DNA of 64,000 nucleotides, from contig NZ_CP078077.1 of NCBI RefSeq assembly GCF_023101185.1, positions 1,145,630 to 1,209,629 of the forward strand, given 5' to 3'. The notes under the pieces are model-generated. The model worked only from the letters and a program-made list of their open reading frames with translations. It did not search any database and had not been told where the DNA came from. Source of the DNA: Microbacterium galbinum (lineage in GTDB: Bacteria; Actinomycetota; Actinomycetes; Actinomycetales; Microbacteriaceae). Both the position numbers and the translations under genes were made by a program. Below are positions 25,547-34,532 of the stretch, in pieces. Within the stretch, counting starts at the first letter, position 1. Every line of letters begins with the position of its first letter.

Positions 25547-26902
25547 TCAGTCGACGAGCAGCGCGGGCTCCTCGAGCACCGATGCGACATCGGCGATGAA
25601 GCGGCTCATGGCGTCGCCGTCGACCACGCGGTGGTCGAAGGATCCCGCGACCGTCGTCACCCAGCGCGGTCGCACCTCGCCGTCCACGACCCAGGGCTTC
25701 TGGCTGATCGTGCCCATGGCGAGGATGCCCGCCTGACCGGGGTTGATGATCGGGGTGCCGGCATCCATCCCGAATACACCGATGTTGGTGATCGTGAAGG
25801 TGCCGCCCTGCTGGTCGGCCGGCGTGGTCTTGCCGTCGCGGGCCGTGAGGGTGAGGCGGTTGAGGGCGCGGGCGAGGTCCTTCATGCCGAGGTCCTGCGC
25901 GTCCTTGATGTTCGGCACGAGCAGGCCACGGGGCGTGGCCGCGGCGATGCCGAGGTTCACGTAGTGGCGCACCGCGATCTCCGCACCGTTCTCGGTCTCG
26001 ATCCAGGCCGCGTTGATCATCGGGGTGCGACGCAGCGCCCAGATCACGGCGCGCGCCACGATCAGCAGCGGCGACACCTTGATGTCGGCGTACTCGGGTG
26101 CGGCCTTGAGGCGCTTGACGAGCTCCATCGTGCGCGTCGCGTCGACGTCCTTCCACACCGTGACGTGCGGGGCCGAGTAGGCGCTCTGCACCATCGCCGA
26201 GGAGGTCGCCTTGCGCACGCCCTTCACCGGGATCGACTCGGTGCGCTCGGCATCCGACGCCGACACGGATGCCGCGACCGGCGCGACACCGCGGGCAAGA
26301 CCCACCGGGGCGTTCTGCGGTGCGGGCACGGTCTCCTCGCGCACGGCACCCCACTCCGGGGTCTCGATGTTGCGGAACACGCTCGCCTGCGAGGCGAGCT
26401 TCATGACGTCGTCACGGGTGACCTCGCCGTCGGCGCCGCTCGGGGTGACCGTGGTGAGGTCGACGCCGAGGTCGCGGGCGAGCTTGCGGATCGGGGGCTT
26501 CGCGATGACTCCCACCGACGAGCGCACCGGGCGCTCGGCCGGGCGCTTACGACGCGAGGTCGCTCCTCCCCCACTGCCGTAGCCGACGAGAACGGATCCG
26601 CCGCCCTCCTCCGCGGCGGGCGCGGCAGCTGCCGGGGCCGGAGCGGCCGGAGCCGCGGCATCCGCCTGCACGAAGGTGATGATCGGGGTGCCGACCTCGA
26701 CCGTGGCGCCCTCGGCGACGAGCAGCTCGCCGACCGTTCCGGCATGGGGCGAGGGCAGCTCGACGAGCGACTTGGCCGTCTCGATCTCGCAGATGACGTC
26801 GTTGATCGCGACCGTGTCGCCGGGCGCGACCTTCCATGTGACGATCTCGGCCTCCGTGAGGCCCTCGCCGACATCGGGAAGGGTGAAGTTCTGCGTGCTC
26901 AT
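25547..26902 (-). CDS. bkdC: Dihydrolipoamide acyltransferase (E2) of a 2-oxoacid dehydrogenase complex
   Basis: 451 aa. Domains: one lipoyl domain (residues 1-80, lipoylated Lys in [10 protein letters not shown]), an Ala/Pro-rich linker, a peripheral subunit-binding domain ([17 protein letters not shown]...GEVTRDDV, about 135-170), and the catalytic acyltransferase domain ending with the active-site pattern [10 protein letters not shown]. It transfers the acyl group from E1 to CoA. Third in the row E1alpha-E1beta-E2, 21 bp behind E1beta. The gene set and single lipoyl domain fit the branched-chain type (BkdC) rather than actinobacterial pyruvate dehydrogenase, which uses a fused AceE. No E3 is in the operon. 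Confidence 0.9.
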   Translation of the reverse strand: MSTQNFTLPDVGEGLTEAEIVTWKVAPGDTVAINDVICEIETAKSLVELPSPHAGTVGELLVAEGATVEVGTPIITFVQADAAAPAAPAPAAAAPAAEEGGGSVLVGYGSGGGATSRRKRPAERPVRSSVGVIAKPPIRKLARDLGVDLTTVTPSGADGEVTRDDVMKLASQASVFRNIETPEWGAVREETVPAPQNAPVGLARGVAPVAASVSASDAERTESIPVKGVRKATSSAMVQSAYSAPHVTVWKDVDATRTMELVKRLKAAPEYADIKVSPLLIVARAVIWALRRTPMINAAWIETENGAEIAVRHYVNLGIAAATPRGLLVPNIKDAQDLGMKDLARALNRLTLTARDGKTTPADQQGGTFTITNIGVFGMDAGTPIINPGQAGILAMGTISQKPWVVDGEVRPRWVTTVAGSFDHRVVDGDAMSRFIADVASVLEEPALLVD

Positions 26903-26923
26903 CTGCGGTCCTTTCGGAACGTC

Positions 26924-27904
26924 TCAGTAGGCGAGTGAACGGTCGACGGCCTCGAGGATGCGGTCGGCATCCGGGAGGTAGGCGCCCTCGAGCTTGGCGG
27001 GCGGGAACGGGGTGTCGAAGCCCGACACCCGCAGCACCGGCGCCTCGAGAGCGTAGAACGCGCGCTCCATGACGGTCGCGGCGACCTCGCTGCCGATGCT
27101 GCCGAAGCCCTGGGCCTCCTGCGCGTAGACCATGCGTCCGGTCTTGCGCACCGAGTCGAGGATCGGCGCATAGTCGATCGGCGAGATCGAGCGCAGATCG
27201 ACGACCTCGCAGCTCGTGCCCTCCGACTCGGCCAGCGCAGCCGCCTGCAGCAGCGTCGTGACCATCGCGCCGTGTCCGACGAGGGTGACGTCGGAGCCCG
27301 CACGCACGACCCGCGAGGAGTGCAGCGGGGCGGCGGAGGCCTCGAGCTCGACCTCGCCCTTGGGCCAGTAGCGGCTCTTGGGCTCCATGAAGATCACGGG
27401 ATCGTTCGAGGCGATCGCCTCCTGGATCATCCAGTAGGCGTCGTTCGGCGTCGAGGGCGACACGACCCGCAGGCCCGGGGTGTGCGCGAAGTACGCCTCG
27501 GGGCTCTCCTGGTGGTGCTCGACCGCGCCGATGTGCCCGCCGTAGGGGATGCGGATCACGATCGGCATGCTCAACGAGCCCTCGTGCCGGTTGGTGAGCT
27601 TGGCGAGCTGCGTGGTGATCTGGTCGAAGGCCGGGAACACGAAGCCGTCGAACTGGATCTCGACCACCGGGCGGAACCCGGCCATGGCGAGTCCGATCGC
27701 GGTGCCGACGATGCCCGACTCGGCGAGCGGGGTGTCGAGCACGCGCTTGTCGCCGAAGTCGCGCTGCAGGTGCTCGGTCACGCGGAACACGCCGCCGAGC
27801 TTGCCGATGTCCTCGCCCATGAGCAGGACCTTGGCGTCGTCTTCCATGGCCTTGCGCAGACCGGCGTTCAGAGCCTTGCTGAACGGCATCGTCTCGAGGG
27901 TCAC
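26924..27904 (-). CDS. bkdB: 2-oxoacid dehydrogenase E1 component, beta subunit
   Basis: 326 aa, normal for E1 beta. Recognisable stretches: MPFSKALNAGLRKAMEDD, VLLMGEDIGKLGGVFRVTEHL, LDTPLAESGIVGTAIGLAMAGFRPVVEIQF, RIPYGGHIGAVEHHQESPEAYFAH and VVDLRSISPIDY. The GTG start overlaps the E1 alpha stop (GTGA); a longer frame upstream is a shadow. With E1 alpha it binds thiamine diphosphate and decarboxylates a 2-oxoacid, probably branched-chain. Confidence 0.92.
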   Translation of the reverse strand: MTLETMPFSKALNAGLRKAMEDDAKVLLMGEDIGKLGGVFRVTEHLQRDFGDKRVLDTPLAESGIVGTAIGLAMAGFRPVVEIQFDGFVFPAFDQITTQLAKLTNRHEGSLSMPIVIRIPYGGHIGAVEHHQESPEAYFAHTPGLRVVSPSTPNDAYWMIQEAIASNDPVIFMEPKSRYWPKGEVELEASAAPLHSSRVVRAGSDVTLVGHGAMVTTLLQAAALAESEGTSCEVVDLRSISPIDYAPILDSVRKTGRMVYAQEAQGFGSIGSEVAATVMERAFYALEAPVLRVSGFDTPFPPAKLEGAYLPDADRILEAVDRSLAY

Positions 27905-29028
27905 TGCGCTCCTCCTTCGAACGACGCTTCGTACTTCGCGAGCCACGCCTTCTGCTCGGCGATCAGCGGGTGCGCCTCGCTGTAGACGTGGTCGAACATC
28001 CGGCTGACCGGCGGCGGGCCGAGCTCGACCGTGCGGGCGCGGAGGTCTTCCGCAGCATCCGCGCCTTCGGCGTCGACGTCGGCGAAGAAGGATGCCGCCG
28101 CTCCCCGGTTCTCGAGGAACGCGCGCATGCGGGTGATCGGGTCGCGCTGCGCCCACGATTCCTCTTCGTCGTTCCCGCGGTACTTGGTGGGGTCGTCGCT
28201 GGTGGTGTGCGCGCCCAGGCGGTAGGTGACCGCCTCGATCGCGCGCGGCCCCTGGCCGGCGCGCGCCTCGTCGAGCGCGGTGCGCGAGACGGCGTAGCTC
28301 GCGAGCACGTCGTTGCCGTCGACGCGGACGCTGGGGATGCCGTAGCCGGCGCTGCGCTGCACGAGCGGAACGCGCGACTGCGTCGAGACCGGCACCGAGA
28401 TCGCCCAGTGGTTGTTCTGCAGGAAGAAGACCGTCGGCGACTGGTAGCTGGCGGCGAAGACCATCGCCTCGTGCACGTCGCCCTGGCTGGAGGCGCCGTC
28501 GCCGTAGTAGACGATGACCGCTTCGTCGCGGTCGACGTCACCGCTGCCGGAGCGGCCGTCGAACGCCAGACCCATCGCGTAGCCCGTGGCGTGCAGTGCC
28601 TGCGACCCGAGCACGAGGGTGTAGAGCCGGGTGTTGCCGTTCTTGGGATCGGTGGGATCCCAGCCGCCGTGCGAGACACCGCGCATCAGCTTGATGATGT
28701 CGAGCGGGTCGACGCCACGGATGCGGGTGACGACGTGCTCTCGGTACGACGGGAAGATGGTGTCCTGCGCACGGGCCGCTCGACCCGAGCCGACCTGCGC
28801 CGCCTCCTGGCCGCGGCTCGGCGGCCAGAGCGCCAGCTGCCCCTGTCGCTGCAGGTTGGTGGCCTGGGTGTCGATGGCGCGGATGACGACCATGTCGCGG
28901 TAGAACTGCTCGAGTTCGGCATCGCTGATCGATTCGATCAGCGACAGGTACCGCTCCGCAGCGGGGGTAGGGGCGAATCGGCCGTCTGCCTCGAGGACGC
29001 GGACGATTTCGTTCTCTGACGAGCTCAC
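27901..29028 (-). CDS. bkdA: 2-oxoacid dehydrogenase E1 component, alpha subunit
   Basis: 375 aa. The thiamine-diphosphate binding motif is seen as YYGDGASSQGDVHEAMVFAA...FFLQNNHWAIS, and RLGAHTTSDDPTKYR holds the conserved loop whose Ser residues are phosphorylated in homologues. GTG start. It follows the aminotransferase gene by 27 bp and overlaps E1 beta by 4 bp. The specificity (branched chain versus pyruvate) is inferred from the heterodimeric E1 and the linked aminotransferase. Confidence 0.91.
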   Translation of the reverse strand: MSSSENEIVRVLEADGRFAPTPAAERYLSLIESISDAELEQFYRDMVVIRAIDTQATNLQRQGQLALWPPSRGQEAAQVGSGRAARAQDTIFPSYREHVVTRIRGVDPLDIIKLMRGVSHGGWDPTDPKNGNTRLYTLVLGSQALHATGYAMGLAFDGRSGSGDVDRDEAVIVYYGDGASSQGDVHEAMVFAASYQSPTVFFLQNNHWAISVPVSTQSRVPLVQRSAGYGIPSVRVDGNDVLASYAVSRTALDEARAGQGPRAIEAVTYRLGAHTTSDDPTKYRGNDEEESWAQRDPITRMRAFLENRGAAASFFADVDAEGADAAEDLRARTVELGPPPVSRMFDHVYSEAHPLIAEQKAWLAKYEASFEGGAQ

Positions 29029-29055
29029 CGTTCCACGCTATCCGAGGAACGGTGC

Positions 29056-30138
29056 CTAGGGCTGGAGAGTCCGCACAACGGATTCAGAAACCTGTAGGAC
29101 CTTGTCCACCGATTCATGCTCCCCGACGGATATGCGGATGCCGTCACCCGAGAACGGGCGCACGACGATGTCGCCGGCGACGAACGCCGCGGCGACCTCG
29201 TCGGTGCGGTCGCCGGCGGGCAGCCAGACGAAGTTGCCCTGGGAGTCGGGCACCTTCCAGCCCTGGGCGCGGAGCCCGGCGACGAGGCGCGTGCGGCGGG
29301 CGACGATCTCGGTGACGCGTTCGAGCAGCTCGGCTTCGGCGTCGAGGCTCGCGATGGCCGCGTTCTCCGCCGCAGCCGTCACGGAGAGGGGTACGCCGGT
29401 GACGCGGGCCGAATCGAGCACCTTCTCGTGGCCGATCGCGTAGCCGATGCGGAGGCCTGCGAGTCCGTACGCCTTCGAGAAGGTGCGCAGGACGACGACG
29501 TTCGGATGCCGGTCGAAGATGCGCTCGGCGAGACCGTCGACCGCATCGGGCGCCGTGACGAACTCGGCGTATGCCTCGTCGAGAATGATCAGGACGTCGG
29601 CGGGGACCCGCTCGACGAAGGCCGCGAACTCGCCGCTCGTGATGATCGGACCGGTCGGGTTGTTGGGCGTGCAGACGATGATCGCGCGGGTGCGGTCGGT
29701 GACGGCATCCGCCATCGCGTCGAGGTCGTGACGCGCGTCGTCGGTGAGCGCGACCGGGACTCCGGTCGCTCCGGAGATGAGCGGCAGGCTCGGGTACGCC
29801 TCGAACGACCGCCAGGCGTAGACGACCTCGTCGTCGACGGATGCCGTGGCGAGGATCAGCTGATGCAGGATCGACACGCTGCCCGCGGCGACGTGCACCT
29901 GGTCGGGCTCGACGCCGTACCGCGCGCCGAGGCGCTCGCGCAGCCGCAGCGCGGTGGCGTCGGGGTAACGGTTGATCGGCGTGATGTGCCGCATCGCCTC
30001 GACCACCGACGGCAGCGGGTCGAAGGGGTTCTCGTTGCTCGACAGCTTGAACGCATCGGGTCCCGCCTGCTTGCCCTGGCGGTACGGCGCGAGCGCGGCG
30101 ATGGCGGGGCGGATGCGGGGAAGGATCGGGTCGGTCAC
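29056..30138 (-). CDS. hisC: Class I/II aminotransferase, HisC/Pat family
   Basis: 360-aa PLP enzyme of the histidinol-phosphate/aromatic aminotransferase group. Motifs: KLSSNENPFDPLPSVVEAM, VHVAAGSVSILHQL, IIVCTPNNPTGPI, IILDEAYAEF, and the PLP Lys in LRTFSKAYGLAGLRIGYAI; C-terminal IRISVGEHESVDKVL. The start is a GTG without a clear ribosome site, possibly leaderless. It lies 27 bp before the bkd genes and may transaminate branched-chain or aromatic amino acids for them; it is not beside other his genes here. Pat (aromatic) is as likely as HisC. Confidence 0.83.
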   Translation of the reverse strand: MTDPILPRIRPAIAALAPYRQGKQAGPDAFKLSSNENPFDPLPSVVEAMRHITPINRYPDATALRLRERLGARYGVEPDQVHVAAGSVSILHQLILATASVDDEVVYAWRSFEAYPSLPLISGATGVPVALTDDARHDLDAMADAVTDRTRAIIVCTPNNPTGPIITSGEFAAFVERVPADVLIILDEAYAEFVTAPDAVDGLAERIFDRHPNVVVLRTFSKAYGLAGLRIGYAIGHEKVLDSARVTGVPLSVTAAAENAAIASLDAEAELLERVTEIVARRTRLVAGLRAQGWKVPDSQGNFVWLPAGDRTDEVAAAFVAGDIVVRPFSGDGIRISVGEHESVDKVLQVSESVVRTLQP

Positions 30139-30225
30139 GAGGACGAGTCTACGAGTGCTCGAGGGAAGCGCAGCGGACGAGTCCTCCTGACAATCACCAC
30201 CCCCACGTGGAAGACTGGGCGGACC

Positions 30226-30633
30226 ATGCGCTTCATCATCCGAGTCGTCGTCAACGCGTTCGCCCTGTGGGTCGTGACGCTGATCCCCGCACTGCAGGTC
30301 AGCATCGTCGCGTTCCCTCCGGGCGAGACACTGCAGCTCGTGCTCACGCTGCTCGCGGTCGCCGCGATCTTCGCGCTCGTGAACACGATCATCGGCACCG
30401 TCGTGAAGATCGTCGCGTTCCCGCTCTACATCCTCACCCTCGGGCTCATCGGGTTCATCATCAACGGCTTCCTGCTGTGGCTGACCGCCTGGATCACGAG
30501 CGGCTTCGGCTGGGGACTCACGGTCGGCCACTTCTGGTGGGGCGTCGTCGCCGCGCTGATCATCTCGATCATCAACGGTATCTTCGGCTTCATTTTGCGC
30601 CCGCAGGCCAAGAAGCAGCGCCGCCGCGACTGA
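30226..30633 (+). CDS. Phage holin family (4-TMS superfamily IV) membrane protein
   Basis: 135 aa with four closely packed hydrophobic helices: FIIRVVVNAFALWVVTLI, LVLTLLAVAAIFALVNTII, FPLYILTLGLIGFIINGFLLW and WGVVAALIISIINGIFGFIL, then a short basic tail KKQRRRD. This is the pattern of the widely conserved Phage_holin_4_2/DUF360 family, a chromosomal membrane protein in most actinobacteria despite its name; no lysis genes are near. Divergent from the aminotransferase gene. Its role is not known. Confidence 0.8.
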   Translation: MRFIIRVVVNAFALWVVTLIPALQVSIVAFPPGETLQLVLTLLAVAAIFALVNTIIGTVVKIVAFPLYILTLGLIGFIINGFLLWLTAWITSGFGWGLTVGHFWWGVVAALIISIINGIFGFILRPQAKKQRRRD

Positions 30634-30635
30634 GG

Positions 30636-32000
30636 TCACAGCACGTCCTTCCGTCGCCACCACTCGTCTCCGATGACCGGTGCCGGTGCGGGCGACCCGC
30701 CCGGTGCCACCACGTCCTCGGGCAGCACGCGCTCGGCCCGATAGTCGGTCGACGTGACCGAGGTCGCCTGACCGAGTTCGTTCCACAGGCCGTCGAGCCC
30801 GTCCACCCGCGGGTCACCCGACTCCTCGACCATCTCGGCGGTCTCGACGTAGGTATCGAGCATGTGCGGTTCGAGCGTGAGATCCTGCAGACCCTCGACC
30901 GGATCGCCGACGCGCTCCGCGGTGAAGCTGTCGGGAGAACCGGTCCCGCCGGGGGATCCGCCGCCGGCCAGGGAAGACACGACATCGTCGGTGTGCCGCA
31001 ACTGCACGAGCGTCTGGTCGTCGTCTAGCGTCGGCTCGACCGGGCTTCCCGCGGTGATCTCCACACCGACGTCGTAGACGTCGTCCATCGCGAGATGCGA
31101 GGCGATCGCCCCTCCCTGCGAGTGCCCGACGACATCGACCCGGTCACCCGGTTTCGCGCCCGATGCCTTCAATGCGTCGAGCGTCGCTTGGTACGACGCC
31201 GACTTCGTCCCCGCGTAGAGCTGGAAGTTCGACTTCATGTCCCACGGGTTGCTCCCGCCATGCAGAACGGACTGCGTGCCCTTCACATACGCGACGAAGC
31301 GGTTCGTCCCATCGGGCATCGTGTACTTCTCCACCCGCACCTGCGCTCCCCCGGAATTCGGGAACCGCTGGAGGGCCTCCGGCAGCGAGGCCGGCGGGGC
31401 TTTCGGGGTCGTCGTCGCGACCGGAGTGACGCGCACGGCATCCGCCCTGCCCTGCAGCGTCGTCCCCTTCGGGATCACCCCCCTGCCGAGCAGGGCCGCC
31501 GCCATACCGATCCCGCCGAAGAGTCCACCGAACGACGTACCGAACCCGACCTGCACATCGAGTCCGTCGAACCGATGCGTGCCCCAGTCCAGAACGAGGG
31601 CAGTGACGAGGCCCTGAACGCGGGGATCGGCATCCAGGATCTCGTCGGCCCGTGCGTTCAGGGCAGCCGCCGCAGCGGCATCGCTCGCGGCGAGCGCCTC
31701 CGCCTGCGCGCGCAGCTCGACCACCTCGTACGCATCCGCCATGAGCAGCGTCGAGGACGCCGTCGTCTCGGCCGTGAGCCGCAGCTCGTCGAGTCGCGTG
31801 CGACTGCGCCCGAGCGCATCGAAGCCGCTCCACGAACGGCAGGCGGACGACCCCATGAGCAGGGCGTAGGCGTTGCCGGCGGCGGCCGCACCCTGCGCGA
31901 GCGACCCCGCCACGGCGGCCAACCGCGTGCCGATGTCGCGCAGCACCTCGGTGTCGACCGCGATCGCGCCGCCGTAGCGGATGTCGAGGTCGTCGCTCAT
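30636..32000 (-). CDS. Alpha/beta-hydrolase (lipase-fold) protein with WXG-like helical N-terminus
   Basis: 454 aa. Residues 1-150 are predicted helical and Ala-rich, with SWSGFDALGRSRTRLDELR resembling the WXG100/ESX-substrate hairpin. A Gly-rich hydrophobic segment follows (VQVGFGTSFGGLFGGIGMAAALLG), then a class 3 lipase-like domain with the nucleophile motif GHSQGGA near residue 300 and RHTDDVVSSLAGG, which may supply the Asp. No signal peptide. It overlaps the stop of a small upstream gene (ATGA). The arrangement resembles type VII secretion small protein plus effector, but no EccC-like genes are present here. Substrate unknown. Confidence 0.68.
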   Translation of the reverse strand: MSDDLDIRYGGAIAVDTEVLRDIGTRLAAVAGSLAQGAAAAGNAYALLMGSSACRSWSGFDALGRSRTRLDELRLTAETTASSTLLMADAYEVVELRAQAEALAASDAAAAAALNARADEILDADPRVQGLVTALVLDWGTHRFDGLDVQVGFGTSFGGLFGGIGMAAALLGRGVIPKGTTLQGRADAVRVTPVATTTPKAPPASLPEALQRFPNSGGAQVRVEKYTMPDGTNRFVAYVKGTQSVLHGGSNPWDMKSNFQLYAGTKSASYQATLDALKASGAKPGDRVDVVGHSQGGAIASHLAMDDVYDVGVEITAGSPVEPTLDDDQTLVQLRHTDDVVSSLAGGGSPGGTGSPDSFTAERVGDPVEGLQDLTLEPHMLDTYVETAEMVEESGDPRVDGLDGLWNELGQATSVTSTDYRAERVLPEDVVAPGGSPAPAPVIGDEWWRRKDVL

Positions 32001-32269
32001 CCGAGCCCCGCCGCTCGCTGCTCGGCCTCGGTCGACTCCAGGATCATCACCTCGAGGGCGACGAGACCGCGCTGCTCGCCCATTGTCTCGTGCAGCGACC
32101 GCAGCCCGTCGGACGACCATTCGGTCTCGTCGACGAGCGGATCGAGCGTCGCCGCTGCTGTCTGCGTGAAGTCGAGGGCGACGCGGAGCTGAGCCCCGGC
32201 CTGCTGCCACATCGACAGGTCGTACGGGGTCCACTCATCGGTGGTCGGGAGGGCGATCGAGGAGTACAT
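31997..32269 (-). CDS. Small helical protein, possible WXG100-like partner
   Basis: 90 aa from the ATG chosen (AGG eight bases upstream; a GTG two codons earlier is possible). Predicted as two helices around a central DETEWSSDGLRSLHETMGEQR, with a Trp in the turn region, as in WXG100-type proteins, though WxG itself is not present. It overlaps the lipase-fold gene by 4 bp, so the two are co-translated. Function unknown; a secretion partner or chaperone of the downstream protein is inferred from size and position. Confidence 0.6.
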   Translation of the reverse strand: MYSSIALPTTDEWTPYDLSMWQQAGAQLRVALDFTQTAAATLDPLVDETEWSSDGLRSLHETMGEQRGLVALEVMILESTEAEQRAAGLG

Positions 32270-32409
32270 GCCCACAGCCTGCGCCGCGCGACGACTCGGC
32301 GATCACCGTGGGCGCACGAGCGGTGCAGAGCATCGCTCGATCGCGAGCTGTGCAGGATGAGTCCGACCCCGAACTGTGCACGACGGCCCGGGAGCGGCAG
32401 AATGGTTCT

Positions 32410-32922
32410 GTGACATCCCCGGATCCCTTTCGCGTGATCTTCGTGTGCACGGGGAACATCTGCCGATCCCCCATGGCCGAGGTCGTCTTCCGCGACCTCG
32501 CCGAGCATCAGGGACTGGGCTCGCGCATCGTCTCGCGCAGCGCGGGCACGGGCGACTGGCACCTCGGCGAGCGCGCCGACCACCGCACGATCGACTCGCT
32601 CGCCCGCCGCGGGTACGACGGATCGCAGCACCGCGCGAAGCAGTTCACCGCGGCATCCTTCCTCGAGAACGACCTCATCGTGGCCCTCGACCGCACGCAC
32701 GAGCGCATCCTGCGCGAGTGGGCGCGCGACGAGGATCAGGAGGGGAAGGTCACCCTCCTCCTCGGCTTCGACCCCGACGCCTCGACCCACGATGTGCCCG
32801 ACCCCTACTACGCCGGCCCCGAGATGTTCGATTCGGTGCTCGGTATGATCGAGACGGCGACTCGCGGGCTGTTCCGTCAGCTCGAACCCGCCCTGCGCCA
32901 GCCCCGCACGCCCCGCATCTGA
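32410..32922 (+). CDS. Low-molecular-weight protein-tyrosine phosphatase
   Basis: 170 aa from the GTG at VTSPDPF. The active-site loop is VCTGNICRSPMAEVVF (CX5R plus Ser), and the general-acid region is DVPDPYYAGPEMFDSV, both as in LMW-PTPs such as PtpA. Length is typical. No tyrosine kinase gene or exopolysaccharide cluster is near; the next gene is purB, 23 bp downstream, so they may be co-transcribed. The physiological substrate is unknown. Confidence 0.9.
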   Translation: MTSPDPFRVIFVCTGNICRSPMAEVVFRDLAEHQGLGSRIVSRSAGTGDWHLGERADHRTIDSLARRGYDGSQHRAKQFTAASFLENDLIVALDRTHERILREWARDEDQEGKVTLLLGFDPDASTHDVPDPYYAGPEMFDSVLGMIETATRGLFRQLEPALRQPRTPRI

Positions 32923-32945
32923 CGGGCCCGATCAGGAGGATTCCC

Positions 32946-34328
32946 CTGACTTTCCAGCCTTCGCTTCCGCCGCAGCCCCTGAGCCCCCTCGACGGTCGCT
33001 ACCGCGGCGCCGTCACCGGACTCGCCGACTTCCTCTCGGAGGCCGGCCTCAACCGGGCCCGCGTCGAGGTCGAGGTCGAGTGGCTCATCGCCCTCACCGA
33101 CCGCTCGCTGTTCGAGACCTCCCCCCTGTCGGATGCCGACAAGGAGCGCCTCCGCGCCCTCTACCGCGACTTCGGCCAGGCCGAGATCGACTGGCTCGCC
33201 GAGAAGGAGGCGGTCACCCGCCACGACGTCAAGGCCATCGAGTACCTCGTGCGCGACCGCCTCTCGACGCTCGGCCTCGACGCCATCGCCGAGCTGACGC
33301 ACTTCGCCTGCACGAGCGAGGACATCAATTCGGTCTCGTACGCGCTCACCGTCAAGCGCGCGGTCGAGAGCGTCTGGCTCCCCGCCCTCGACTCCGTCAT
33401 CGCCAAGCTCCGCGAACTCGCGGTCGAGCACGCCGACGCCGCGATGCTCTCGCGCACCCACGGCCAGCCCGCGACGCCGTCGACCATGGGCAAGGAGATC
33501 GCCGTGTTCGCGTGGCGTCTCGAGCGCGTGCGCGGCCAGATCGCGGCATCCGACTACCTGGCGAAGTTCTCCGGCGCCACCGGCACGTGGTCGGCGCACC
33601 TGTCGGCCGACCCCGACGCCGACTGGCCGACCATCGCCCGCGAGTACGTCGAGGGCCTGGGTCTCGGCTTCAACGTGCTCACCACGCAGATCGAGTCGCA
33701 CGACTGGCAGGTCGAGCTCTACGACCGCGTGCGTCACGCCGGCGGCATCCTGCACAACCTCGCCACCGACATCTGGACGTACATCTCGCTCGGCTACTTC
33801 GCGCAGATCCCCGTCGCCGGTGCGACCGGGTCGTCGACCATGCCGCACAAGATCAACCCGATCCGCTTCGAGAACGCCGAGGCGAACCTCGAGCTCTCGG
33901 CGGCACTGCTCGGGTCGCTCTCCCAGACGCTCGTCACGAGCCGCCTGCAGCGCGACCTCACCGACTCCACCACGCAGCGCAACATCGGCGTCGCGTTCGG
34001 GCACTCGCTGCTCGCGCTCGACAACCTGCGCCGTGGGCTCAACGAGATCTCGCTGTCGCGCGACGTGCTGCTCGCCGACCTCGACGTGAACTGGGAGGTG
34101 CTCGCCGAGGCGATCCAGACGGTCATCCGCGCCGAGGTCGTCGCCGGTCGCTCGAGCATCACCGACCCGTACGCCCTGCTCAAGGAGCTCACCCGCGGAC
34201 ACCGCGTCGGCGGCGCCGAGCTCGCCGAGTTCGTGCAGGGCCTCGAGATCGGCGACGCGGCCAAGCAGCGCCTGCTCGCGCTGACCCCCGCCACGTACAC
34301 GGGAATCGCCGAGCGCCTCGCGCGCTGA
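32946..34328 (+). CDS. purB: Adenylosuccinate lyase, apparent CTG start
   Basis: 460 aa, E. coli-type PurB, cleaving SAICAR and adenylosuccinate in purine synthesis. Motifs: PLSPLDGRYRG at the N-terminus, HFACTSEDINSVSYAL, LSRTHGQPATPSTMGKEI, and the fumarase/lyase signature GSSTMPHKINPIRFENAE. Homology begins at once after the start, yet the frame has no ATG, GTG or TTG there: the only codon with a ribosome site is CTG at 32946, with AGGAGG six bases upstream. The next Met is at STMGKE, inside the fold. A strong terminator follows the stop. Confidence 0.9.
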   Translation: MTFQPSLPPQPLSPLDGRYRGAVTGLADFLSEAGLNRARVEVEVEWLIALTDRSLFETSPLSDADKERLRALYRDFGQAEIDWLAEKEAVTRHDVKAIEYLVRDRLSTLGLDAIAELTHFACTSEDINSVSYALTVKRAVESVWLPALDSVIAKLRELAVEHADAAMLSRTHGQPATPSTMGKEIAVFAWRLERVRGQIAASDYLAKFSGATGTWSAHLSADPDADWPTIAREYVEGLGLGFNVLTTQIESHDWQVELYDRVRHAGGILHNLATDIWTYISLGYFAQIPVAGATGSSTMPHKINPIRFENAEANLELSAALLGSLSQTLVTSRLQRDLTDSTTQRNIGVAFGHSLLALDNLRRGLNEISLSRDVLLADLDVNWEVLAEAIQTVIRAEVVAGRSSITDPYALLKELTRGHRVGGAELAEFVQGLEIGDAAKQRLLALTPATYTGIAERLAR

Positions 34329-34341
34329 CGCCTCTCCGCCA

Positions 34342-34386
34342 CGCAGAAACGCACCCCATGCCCATCGGGCGGGGTGCGTTTCTGCG
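34342..34386 (+). terminator. Terminator after purB
   Basis: A perfect 16-bp stem, CGCAGAAACGCACCCC with its complement, and a 13-nt loop, starting 13 bp past the purB stop. Confidence 0.85.
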
Positions 34387-34400
34387 TTCGGCTCGGGCAC

Positions 34401-34508
34401 GCGCGTGCACTAATTCAGGAAGATCGGTCGACTGCGATCGGCGGGTCCGCGGGATTCCGCGGGTGACCCCACTCGGCGGCCACGGTTTTCCTGATTCATG
34501 GCACGCGC
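34401..34508. repeat. Imperfect 21-bp terminal inverted repeats enclosing 66 bp
   Basis: Arms 34401-34421 (GCGCGTGCACTAATTCAGGAA) minus its last base and 34488-34508 (complement reads GCGCGTGCCATGAATCAGGA plus A) match at about 17 of 21 positions. The enclosed 66 bp is GC-rich with no reading frame. The layout is like a small non-autonomous element, or an operator-rich region between purB and the convergent membrane gene. Confidence 0.5.
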
Positions 34509-34532
34509 CAGGCGGGCACGCCGCCGTCGTGA

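Noticed and set aside
30226..30633. Prophage remnant suggested by the holin-like gene
   Set aside because: The family is a housekeeping membrane protein in actinobacteria; no lysin, integrase or structural genes are near.
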